DNA of 14,721 nucleotides. Origin: an uncultured beta proteobacterium (GTDB lineage: Bacteria; Pseudomonadota; Gammaproteobacteria; Burkholderiales; Rhodocyclaceae). This document shows, piece by piece, positions 1 to 4,896 of the stretch. Both the position numbers and the translations under genes were made by a program. A model generated the notes under the pieces. The model did not search any database and was not told the origin of the DNA. It worked only from the letters and a program-made list of their open reading frames with translations. The stretch spans positions 1 to 14,721 of the forward strand of contig CAIVZW010000818.1 in NCBI GenBank assembly GCA_903910495.1, given 5' to 3'. Each line of letters begins with the position of its first letter. Position 1 is the stretch's first letter.

Positions 1-212
1 ACGCCATCGGCGCCTGGATCAAGACGCGCTGGCTGATCTTCCTTGAGCGCGACGTGCAGATCGGCTACCTCGACGCCCGCCTGGCCGAGGAAGTAACCCA
101 CCTGCTGGCCAAGGGCGGAAGCGCCACGGCGCGAATCGCCGACGTCACCGGCGGCACCTCGGGCGCGCCGACCTTCGGCGTCGTGATCGAAATGACCAAG
201 GTGCAGCCATGA
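1..212 (+). CDS. Partial hypothetical protein, C-terminal end only
   Basis: An open frame enters from the left edge and reads from base 3 to a TGA at 210-212, giving the last 69 residues of a longer protein. Third codon positions are almost all G or C, as expected for a real gene in this GC-rich DNA. The tail has a Trp/Ile-rich start (WIKTRWLIFLERD), then a charged helix-like segment and a Gly/Thr-rich stretch (DVTGGTSGAPTFG) before a beta-like end. The stop overlaps the next start as ATGA, so the two genes were translated together. I do not recognise the family. Its place at the end of a co-directional run in the mobile element fits a phage or integrative-element gene, but no function can be assigned. 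Confidence 0.7.
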   Translation, partial: AIGAWIKTRWLIFLERDVQIGYLDARLAEEVTHLLAKGGSATARIADVTGGTSGAPTFGVVIEMTKVQP

Positions 213-457
213 CGCCCATTCGCTACAAACTGCGCTACCTGGCCGATCACGACGACATGGACCCCGCCTACTACAGCGCCGCGTCGCCCGTCACTCCTGG
301 CGACGTAATACAATTACCGGAGACCGGTCTGTTTCATCAAGCGATCCGTCTCCGCATGCTACGGACAAATATCCGGCTAGAGCTTTCGAAATCTGCTCAA
401 TCTGAGCCGGAAGCAAGGCTTCTAGCAGAGCAGTATGGACACTGGCCAGCAGCTTAG
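209..457 (+). CDS. Hypothetical 82-aa protein, possibly with a replaced C-terminus
   Basis: The ATG at 209 overlaps the upstream TGA (ATGA), which suggests translational coupling. The first ~30 codons use G/C-ending codons strongly. After about base 300 codon use becomes mixed: third-position GC drops to roughly 43% by hand count over codons 32-82. From 291 on it is antisense to the minus-strand gene 291-629. Residues 32-45 (DVIQLPETGLFHQA) still read like a plausible beta-rich protein, so the full frame may be genuine. Alternatively the 3' end was swapped by a recombination event. No family recognised. Confidence 0.5.
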   Translation: MTPIRYKLRYLADHDDMDPAYYSAASPVTPGDVIQLPETGLFHQAIRLRMLRTNIRLELSKSAQSEPEARLLAEQYGHWPAA

Positions 458-629
458 CTGACGTGCGCTTGACATCGTCGTCGTCGAACACCGCATAAGG
501 CCACATCACGGCATATTTGGTGCCGATGCCGCAATCGATTCCGAAGGCGGCGATGAATAGCGCGGCCGATACCCGAGCGCGCAGTTCCGGTTCCGGCCTG
601 TCCTGCAAGACTATGTTCTGAGTTTCCAT
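291..629 (-). CDS. Hypothetical 112-aa protein, minus strand
   Basis: The start is ATG at 629-627, chosen because a strong ribosome site (CCAGGAGAG) lies just ahead of it; an upstream in-frame start at 770 would run through a hairpin and looks spurious. The first ~60 codons favour G/C third positions. The protein starts METQNIVLQDRPEPELRARV, has a small Ala/Gly/Ile-rich segment (residues ~18-35), an acidic DDDD patch and a helix-like segment (LLPAQIEQISKALAGYL). No conserved domain recognised. Its last ~55 codons are antisense to the plus-strand ORF 209-457, and one of the two frames is probably non-functional in the overlap. It is the only minus-strand gene I see inside the element. Confidence 0.55.
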   Translation of the reverse strand: METQNIVLQDRPEPELRARVSAALFIAAFGIDCGIGTKYAVMWPYAVFDDDDVKRTSAKLLASVHTALLEALLPAQIEQISKALAGYLSVACGDGSLDETDRSPVIVLRRQE

Positions 630-645
630 CGTTCTCTCCTGGAGT

Positions 646-676
646 AAGCCCGCCACATGACGGGCTTTTATTTTAT
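646..676 (+). terminator. Rho-independent terminator (plus strand)
   Basis: A 7-bp perfect stem, AAGCCCG (646-652) with CGGGCTT (661-667), and an 8-nt loop are followed by a T-rich tail, TTATTTTAT. The polarity of the T tail ends transcripts coming from the left plus-strand operon. In the opposite direction the same hairpin falls in the leader of the 291-629 gene, just upstream of its ribosome site, where it could also influence translation. Confidence 0.7.
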
Positions 677-696
677 AACAAGATTTAGCCGCGCTA

Positions 697-725
697 TTGA
701 CTTTAATGTTTAGCCCTGCTAACTT
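697..725 (+). promoter_or_regulatory. Candidate sigma70 promoter for the plus-strand operon
   Basis: TTGACT (697-702) is followed after exactly 17 bp by TAACTT (720-725). The -35 matches consensus at 5 of 6 and the -10 at only 3 of 6. It lies downstream of the terminator and 78 bp before the TTG start at 803, the expected place for a promoter of the small-gene and DGR operon. Confidence 0.4.
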
Positions 726-737
726 GCGGCCTGTCAA
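709..737 (-). promoter_or_regulatory. Candidate divergent promoter for the 291-629 gene
   Basis: On the minus strand a perfect TTGACA (737-732) is followed after 17 bp by GCTAAA (714-709), a weak -10 with 3 of 6 matches. It overlaps the plus-strand promoter candidate face to face. If both are real, transcription of the two directions would be mutually exclusive. Confidence 0.3.
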
Positions 738-802
738 CCAGAAAAACCAAGGCCAAACCACCCCCGCCATGAAGTGGGGTGGGGTTTCCCCAGGAGGAAA
801 CC

Positions 803-1114
803 TTGACCACAGATCACCCCGCTATAACTGCCACAGCGACTCTGGCAACTGAAGGCCTGCGTGTGACGCTGCAAGTCGAAGCTTCGCTTGCTCGTCCCGC
901 ATTTTCGCCCGAATCCCCTCTATCGGATGCACGCGCGAACGCAATGGAGACGCTGCCAGCCGTTCTCTTGAAGGAAGCGCCGCCACTGCTGCGTCAAATT
1001 CTCGAAGCAGTTGAATCACAGCTTCTAGCTCGGCTGAATGATGATCTGGCATCGGGTCACTCCCTTCTTAAATTGGCATCTTCGCAGATTACCACCGAGG
1101 GGAGCCAGTCATGA
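803..1114 (+). CDS. Hypothetical 103-aa protein with probable TTG start
   Basis: I place the start at TTG 803-805 because AGGAGG lies 6 nt ahead of it. A GTG at 779 is in frame but would put that ribosome site inside the gene. The predicted protein begins MTTDHPAITATATLATEG. It has a beta-like N-terminal third (LRVTLQVEASL) and a long amphipathic helix-like segment around residues 50-85 (LLKEAPPLLRQILEAVESQL). No domain recognised. The stop overlaps the next start as ATGA (1111-1114). It is the first gene of the presumed operon leading into the DGR. Confidence 0.6.
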   Translation: MTTDHPAITATATLATEGLRVTLQVEASLARPAFSPESPLSDARANAMETLPAVLLKEAPPLLRQILEAVESQLLARLNDDLASGHSLLKLASSQITTEGSQS

Positions 1115-1305
1115 CGCGCCACTCACCGCAGCAACAGCTTAAAGAAGCCAAACAGATCGCCCAGGACCATGGGTGTTTCGTGGTTGAGAAGGGCAAGGAG
1201 TATCAGCTCTACCGCCGCCTGGCCACGCGCAACGCGTACATCGGAAAACGCAGCACGCCGGCCGCTCTTCGCAGCTTCGTCTGCAAAGTCACGAACTTCC
1301 ACTGA
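1111..1305 (+). CDS. Hypothetical small basic protein (64 aa)
   Basis: The ATG at 1111 overlaps the previous stop, with a GAGGGGAG ribosome site ahead of it. The protein is small and basic. It has an N-terminal helix (QQQLKEAKQIAQDHGCFVV), a short beta-like segment around YQLYRR and a final basic helix-like part (TPAALRSFVCKVTNFH). Small basic proteins of this sort are common among phage and integrative-element accessory genes, but I do not recognise a family. It may be nucleic-acid binding, from charge alone. Confidence 0.6.
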   Translation: MTRHSPQQQLKEAKQIAQDHGCFVVEKGKEYQLYRRLATRNAYIGKRSTPAALRSFVCKVTNFH

Positions 1306-1316
1306 GGGGAGAAAAC

Positions 1317-1478
1317 ATGGATCGCATTGAGCAGCTGCTCGAAAGGGCAAAAGAACTGCACCAGCAGGGCGACATCAACGGTGCTCTGGCTTCGACCTAC
1401 GAGGCCGTGGGCGAGTTGTACCGGGAGATCAAAGTAGCCAAGCAACAGGCCAAGGAACCAGCGGAGGCCACATGTTAG
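1317..1478 (+). CDS. Hypothetical small helical protein (53 aa)
   Basis: This short frame starts at ATG 1317 with GGGGAG 5 nt upstream and stops at TAG 1476-1478. That stop overlaps the ATG of the following gene (ATGTTAG). The 53-residue product begins MDRIEQLLERAKELHQQGDI and is almost entirely predicted helix, with a Glu/Lys/Gln-rich end (REIKVAKQQAKEPAEATC). The pattern of a paired antiparallel helix suggests a small helical hairpin or coiled coil. The gene fits exactly between its neighbours, which supports it despite its size. Function unknown. Confidence 0.6.
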   Translation: MDRIEQLLERAKELHQQGDINGALASTYEAVGELYREIKVAKQQAKEPAEATC

Positions 1479-1705
1479 CCGCCATGTTTCTTCCCCGATC
1501 CGGCGACGAGCTGACGCTCGAAGCCGCCCTGCAGACCGCTGCCGATCTCGGCATGGTGCTCTGCGTACCGCGCAATTTCTCCCCTGATCACGAGTTCTTC
1601 GCTACCTGCTTCCCTCCGGATCGCATCCCGGCCGGTTGGAAGCGCGCGATCGTCGTGGTCAAAACCCATCAACTCGCCCGACTGGAGGCCCCATGCGTCG
1701 CTTAA
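1472..1705 (+). CDS. Hypothetical 77-aa protein
   Basis: The start ATG at 1472 has GCGGAGG upstream within the previous gene's end. The 77-residue product has a short hydrophobic start (MLAAMFLP), a helix-like middle (LTLEAALQTAADLGMVLCV) and a beta-like segment (RAIVVVKTHQL). Its end overlaps the next small gene by 13 nt. No recognised domain. The tight overlap with both neighbours argues that it belongs to the same transcript as the target genes downstream. Confidence 0.6.
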   Translation: MLAAMFLPRSGDELTLEAALQTAADLGMVLCVPRNFSPDHEFFATCFPPDRIPAGWKRAIVVVKTHQLARLEAPCVA

Positions 1706-1776
1706 TCCTCGCCTGGCGTTTGCGTCGCCAATTCAATTTCTCGTGGCACCTGGCCTGGATCAAGGCCGCCCGCTAA
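1693..1776 (+). CDS. Very small Arg/Trp-rich ORF (27 aa)
   Basis: ATG at 1693 follows CTGGAGGCCCC, a good ribosome site, and the frame ends at TAA 1774-1776. The product starts MRRLILAWRLRRQFNFSW and is highly basic and aromatic, with three Trp and seven Arg in 27 residues. It overlaps the preceding gene in another frame. Such tiny basic-aromatic peptides occur in phage operons. It could also serve only as a leader that couples translation into target gene 1, whose start lies 28 nt downstream. Function unknown. Confidence 0.45.
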   Translation: MRRLILAWRLRRQFNFSWHLAWIKAAR

Positions 1777-1803
1777 CCCGCAGCACTCACCCCAGGAGAC
1801 ACC

Positions 1804-2166
1804 ATGCAACAACTGCAAATCCCTCCGCTTGCCGACGGCGAACTCTACGTCGGCGCCATTGGCGACAAGAACGGTGACGTCCACCACGTCATTCTGCTGC
1901 CCGGCGACAACGACGACGCCACCTGGCAAGACCAGATGGACTGGGCGAAGAGAATCGGCGGCGATCTCCCCGATCGCATCGAACAGTCCATGCTCTTCGC
2001 CAACTTCCGCGACCAGTTCAAGAAAGACTGGTACTGGAGCAACACCACCGTCGTTGGTTATGATGCCTACGCCTGGTGTCAGTTCTTCCTCAACGGCACA
2101 CAGTACGACGGCTACAAGGACACCAACGACTGCCGCGCCAGGGCCGTCCGCAGATTAGCCATTTAA
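1804..2166 (+). CDS. DGR target protein 1 (DUF1566/C-type-lectin-like fold)
   Basis: This 120-aa protein starts at ATG 1804 behind CAGGAGACACC. It consists almost wholly of a DUF1566-like domain: NGDVHHVILLP, then a Trp-centred helix, GGDLPDRIEQSMLFAN and KKDWYWS. Such domains take the C-type-lectin-like fold used by many DGR targets to present variable residues. Its last 33 codons hold VR1. Residues 92, 94, 96, 99, 101-103, 107 and 109 differ from the template-encoded residues, always at adenines. The Trp-Cys before the variable stretch and Cys110 could form a disulfide (inference). No signal peptide or fused display domain is seen, so how it is presented is open. The neighbour at 2192 is a paralogue fed by the same template. 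Confidence 0.88.
   Translation: MQQLQIPPLADGELYVGAIGDKNGDVHHVILLPGDNDDATWQDQMDWAKRIGGDLPDRIEQSMLFANFRDQFKKDWYWSNTTVVGYDAYAWCQFFLNGTQYDGYKDTNDCRARAVRRLAI
2065..2158 (+). repeat. DGR variable repeat 1 (VR1)
   Basis: Aligned without gaps to the template at 3113-3206 (offset 1048). Within the 90-nt core, 12 positions differ and every one is an A in the template, with A to T, C and G all represented. The last ~24 bases (TGCCGCGCCAGGGCCGTCCG onward) are identical and very GC-rich, as expected for an initiation-of-mutagenic-homing site. The final TTAG here is TAAG in the template. Confidence 0.92.
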
Positions 2167-2191
2167 TCATTCATCAATTCAGGAATCCGTC

Positions 2192-2575
2192 ATGAAAACC
2201 CAGAAAGCACAATGGATCGCGGAAAACCTCAAGCCCGGAGAACACTACGCCGGCATCATCCTCGGCAAGAACGGAGATCCGGACCACCACGTCATCCTCT
2301 TGCCGGCTAAGGATGACAAATCGATGAACTGGAAAACCGCCCAGGACATGGCCAAAAAGGCCGGCGGCGTACTCCCCTCGCGCCGCGAACAATCGCTCCT
2401 CTTTGCCAATTGCAAGGAAGAGTTCAAGCCTGACTGGTACTGGTCGGGCGAAGAGTATGCACAGACCACCGCCGCCGCCTGGTGTCAGAACTTCAACTAC
2501 GGCATACAGGGCCTCATCTACAAGGACGGCAGCTACTGCCGCGCCAGGGCCGTCCGCAGATTAGTTATTGAATAA
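2192..2575 (+). CDS. DGR target protein 2 (DUF1566/C-type-lectin-like fold)
   Basis: A 127-aa paralogue of target 1, starting 26 nt after its stop with a weak CAGGAA ribosome site. It repeats the same framework: KNGDPDHHVILLP, a Trp helix, GGVLPSRREQSLLFAN and KPDWYWSG. It then has VR2 at residues 94-124. Compared with the template, changes fall at residues 98, 103, 105, 107-109 and 113-115. The two targets differ in their N-terminal 40 residues (YAGIILGKN here, YVGAIGDKN in target 1), so they are old duplicates whose binding faces vary independently. No signal peptide seen. Two proteins on one template could act as a pair or provide two chances of a useful variant; this is inference. Confidence 0.88.
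   Translation: MKTQKAQWIAENLKPGEHYAGIILGKNGDPDHHVILLPAKDDKSMNWKTAQDMAKKAGGVLPSRREQSLLFANCKEEFKPDWYWSGEEYAQTTAAAWCQNFNYGIQGLIYKDGSYCRARAVRRLVIE
2471..2564 (+). repeat. DGR variable repeat 2 (VR2)
   Basis: Aligned without gaps to the template (offset 642). From 2476 to 2560 twelve positions differ, all at template adenines. At 2474-2475 the template TAC codon is GCC here, which includes a T to G change, so clean homology to VR2 begins at about 2476-2477 and is slightly shorter than for VR1. The GC-rich 3' segment is identical to the template and VR1, and TTAG again replaces TAAG. Confidence 0.9.
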
Positions 2576-2593
2576 TTCGATCCTTTAATCAGT

Positions 2594-2968
2594 ATGGCCA
2601 TCCACACAGCCCTTCCGATCTACAAGACGGCTTACAGCCTGCTCGATGTCGTCATGGATCTCGTCAAGAACATGCCGCGTGATTTCAAGCGACTCGTCGG
2701 CGAGGAAATCGCCAAAGAGTCCAGCGCGATCATGATCCTCGTCTTCCGTGCCAACATCGCCCAGGAGAAAGAACCGTACCTGCTCAAGCTGATCGAGCGT
2801 CTGCAGGTGATCGAGCTGATGCTGCGCCTGTCCATGGACAAGCGACTCATTTCGCGCCCTGGCTATGCCAAGGCGATCGAACTATCCACCAGCATCGGGA
2901 AACAGGCCAACGGGTGGCGCCGCGCCGCAAATCGTCCGCTTCATGGAGGCCAAGGCCGTCATGACTGA
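2594..2968 (+). CDS. avd: Avd-like DGR accessory protein, four-helix bundle
   Basis: This 124-aa protein lies between target 2 and the template, the standard place of the accessory variability determinant. Its sequence is mostly helix: YKTAYSLLDVVMDLVKN, a basic turn (RDFKRLVGEEI), then AKESSAIMILVFRANI, and EPYLLKLIERLQVIELMLRL. This matches the four-helix bundle known for Avd proteins, which form a pentamer that binds the RT and the template RNA. The tail, residues ~100-124, is basic (NGWRRAANRPLHGGQGRH), fitting RNA binding. Family length is about 120-130, so it is complete. No clear ribosome site precedes the ATG; the start lies 18 nt after the target 2 stop, so translation may be coupled. 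Confidence 0.85.
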   Translation: MAIHTALPIYKTAYSLLDVVMDLVKNMPRDFKRLVGEEIAKESSAIMILVFRANIAQEKEPYLLKLIERLQVIELMLRLSMDKRLISRPGYAKAIELSTSIGKQANGWRRAANRPLHGGQGRHD

Positions 2969-2994
2969 ACGATCTTCTAATCTGGTCGTGCCGC

Positions 2995-3047
2995 TGGCCC
3001 ACAAGGCCACCGACATGCGCATCACGGATACCGCTGGCAGCTGCCAG
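2995..3047 (+). repeat. Two inverted repeats upstream of the template
   Basis: TGGCC (2995-2999) pairs with GGCCA (3005-3009) around a 5-nt loop. CTGGCAGCTGCCAG (3034-3047) is a perfect 14-bp palindrome. Both lie in the 144-nt gap between the avd stop and the template. DGR template RNA is known to fold around the TR, so these may be part of that structure; the link is inference. Confidence 0.45.
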
Positions 3048-3104
3048 GACCGATCCGGCGCAGTTACCCTGTCGAGGATTCGGCAGAGCGACGTGGAAAG
3101 CACG

Positions 3105-4310
3105 ATGGGTACGCCTACGCCTGGTATCAGAACTTCAACAACGGCAAACAGAACAACAACTACAAGGACAACAACAACTGCCGCGCCAGGGCCGTCCGCA
3201 GATAAGAGCGCACACGCTGATTTCACCTTCGCAGAACTGACCGGGGCCTACTTCGATTGCCGGCGCACCAAGCGCAACACGGGCAGCGCGCTGGCCTTCG
3301 AAGAGAACCTTGAACACAACCTGCGGGATCTGTACGACGAGTTGCAGGCCGGCACCTACCGGCCCGGCCGCTCGATCTGCTTTGTTATCACCCGGCCACG
3401 GCCACGGGAAGTCTGGGCTGCCCAGTTCCGTGACCGTATCGTGCATCATCTGCTGCACAACCGGATCGCACCGAGATTCTATGCCCGCTTCATTGCCGAC
3501 AGTTGCGCCTGCATTCCAGGGCGCGGCACGCTGTATGCCGCCGAGCGCCTTGAGGCCAAGGTGCGCAGCGTCACGCAGAACTGGAGCCGGCCGGCGCATT
3601 ACCTCAAGCTGGATCTGGCCAACTTCTTCGTCAGCATCGACAAACACATCCTGAATGATCAACTGGCGCGCCACATCACCGAGCCCTGGTGGATGGCGCT
3701 GGCCCAGACAATCCTGTTTCATGACCCGCGCGTGAACCATGAGTTTCGCGGCAACCCGGCGATGCTTGAGCTTGTCCCGCCGCACAAGCGTCTAACGAAT
3801 CAGCCGAGTGACCGTGGCCTGCCGATCGGCAACCTGAGCAGCCAGTTCTTTGCCAACGTTTACCTTGACGACCTCGACCAGTTCGTCAAGCACCGCATCG
3901 GCGCGCGGCATTACATCCGCTACGTCGATGACTTCGTTCTGTTGCACGAATCGCCGCAGTGGCTCAACCAGGCACACGAGCAGATCGCCGCGTTTCTTCC
4001 CGAGCAGCTGCACGCCCGGTTGAACTCCGCCAAGACCATCCTGCAGCCGATTGAGCGTGGCATTGACTTCATCGGCCAGGTGATCAAGCCGTGGCGTCGT
4101 ACCACGCGCCGGCGCACGTTCAACGACGCCCTGCGCCGTGTGCGCGAGATCGATTCCAGCGAACTATTTGCAACGGCCAACAGCTATTTCGGCTTGTTCG
4201 GCCAGGCCAGCCATGGCCACCACGACAGGACGATACTCGCCAACGTCCTGCGCTATCGCGGTTACAGCATCAAGGGCGACTTAACCAAAACCTACCGGAG
4301 GAGTGCATGA
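3105..4310 (+). CDS. DGR reverse transcriptase
   Basis: Retroelement polymerase that copies the TR RNA into cDNA with errors at adenines. From ATG 3105 it has 401 residues. RT palm motifs in order: LKLDLANFFVSIDK (168-180, motif A region), GLPIGNLSSQ (238-247), with the (I/V/L)GxxxSQ form that marks DGR RTs, and YVDD (273-276) for the catalytic Asp pair. A thumb-like C-terminus ends in SYFGLFGQASHGHH. The first ~35 residues (Thr-rich, TTTTRTTTT) are the template repeat read in another frame. No ATG, GTG or TTG occurs in frame between 3107 and the conserved domain at ~3225, so ATG 3105, with GGAAAG 5 nt upstream, is the best start. The open frame extends to 2865, but that part overlaps avd and looks non-coding. 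The stop overlaps the next ATG. Confidence 0.93.
   Translation: MGTPTPGIRTSTTANRTTTTRTTTTAAPGPSADKSAHADFTFAELTGAYFDCRRTKRNTGSALAFEENLEHNLRDLYDELQAGTYRPGRSICFVITRPRPREVWAAQFRDRIVHHLLHNRIAPRFYARFIADSCACIPGRGTLYAAERLEAKVRSVTQNWSRPAHYLKLDLANFFVSIDKHILNDQLARHITEPWWMALAQTILFHDPRVNHEFRGNPAMLELVPPHKRLTNQPSDRGLPIGNLSSQFFANVYLDDLDQFVKHRIGARHYIRYVDDFVLLHESPQWLNQAHEQIAAFLPEQLHARLNSAKTILQPIERGIDFIGQVIKPWRRTTRRRTFNDALRRVREIDSSELFATANSYFGLFGQASHGHHDRTILANVLRYRGYSIKGDLTKTYRRSA
3113..3206 (+). repeat. DGR template repeat (TR)
   Basis: A 90-nt core (3113-3202) plus TAAG aligns to both variable repeats. The core holds 32 adenines and nine AAC codons in the VR frame, an AAY enrichment typical of templates because A substitution there gives most amino acids but no stop codon. 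The 3' end is the GC-rich homing sequence shared with both VRs. The TR is also translated in the other frame as the RT N-terminus. Confidence 0.93.
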
Positions 4311-4894
4311 AACCTGCAATGACCGCCATCGAGAAGGGCATCGAGTACATCAGGGCCCACGGATCCGCACGCTCGCCCGAGCTGGCGAAAGTCATGGGCA
4401 CCAAGGAAGGCAATGTGCAGCCGATGCTGGCCGGGCCCATCGAAAAGGGCTATCTGATCGCCTGCAAGGTCGAGAAACCGGGGAACCGGCCCACCAATGA
4501 ATACCGGCTCTCGGCCCATGTCAGCGAGACGAAGCAGACCTGGGCGGAATTCAAGGAAAGCAATCGCGTCTCGCTGCCGACCAAGGCGCTGAAGATCCCC
4601 AAGGCGAGGCCACCCAGGGTTCCGTATGAAGGAATTCCAGCATCACAGCCCAGTGTTGTCACAGAAATGCTGAGAAAGCGTTTTGCCGATGAAGACAAAC
4701 CGGCAACGCCCGAATCACCCTTTGTTGATCCCATCCCGGTCGCACCTTCGAATGAGCAACCGCTGCTCTTTATGATCGACACCACCGGCCGGCTGCGGAT
4801 GGTTTATCAAGGCAAGACCACCATCCTGTCCGGCGCTGAAACCCTCGACCTCGGCAAACTGATGGGCGCAACCACCACACTTTGGAGTAAATAA
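4307..4894 (+). CDS. Winged-helix-like DNA-binding protein (195 aa)
   Basis: Start ATG 4307 overlaps the RT stop as ATGA, with CCGGAGGAG upstream, so it is translated with the RT. Residues 5-65 resemble a winged helix-turn-helix: IEKGIEYIRAHGSARSPELA, then KVMGTKEGNVQPMLAGPI, then KGYLIACKVEKPG as a wing. The middle (70-140) is charged and Pro-rich linker. The last ~40 residues (LLFMIDTTGRLRMVYQGK) look like a small beta unit. An in-frame ATG at 4091 lies inside the RT and is not used. The role is likely regulatory for the element or partition-linked, given the ParB-like gene next to it. Confidence 0.75.
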   Translation: MKPAMTAIEKGIEYIRAHGSARSPELAKVMGTKEGNVQPMLAGPIEKGYLIACKVEKPGNRPTNEYRLSAHVSETKQTWAEFKESNRVSLPTKALKIPKARPPRVPYEGIPASQPSVVTEMLRKRFADEDKPATPESPFVDPIPVAPSNEQPLLFMIDTTGRLRMVYQGKTTILSGAETLDLGKLMGATTTLWSK

Positions 4895-4896
4895 CC

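Noticed and set aside
779..802. GTG at 779 as start of the first small gene
   Set aside because: The AGGAGG ribosome site would lie inside the coding region, ahead of TTG 803, which has ideal spacing.
2155..2195. Hairpins just after the VRs like those of the Bordetella phage DGR
   Set aside because: Only tiny ATTC/GAAT repeats are seen after VR1 and VR2, too short to claim a cruciform structure.
2865..3104. Upstream part of the RT open frame as coding sequence
   Set aside because: It overlaps avd and the TR leader, has mixed codon use and no ribosome site, and no RT family residues are encoded there.
3135..3785. 216-aa minus-strand ORF opposite the RT
   Set aside because: Shadow of the RT frame; the RT motifs define the coding strand.
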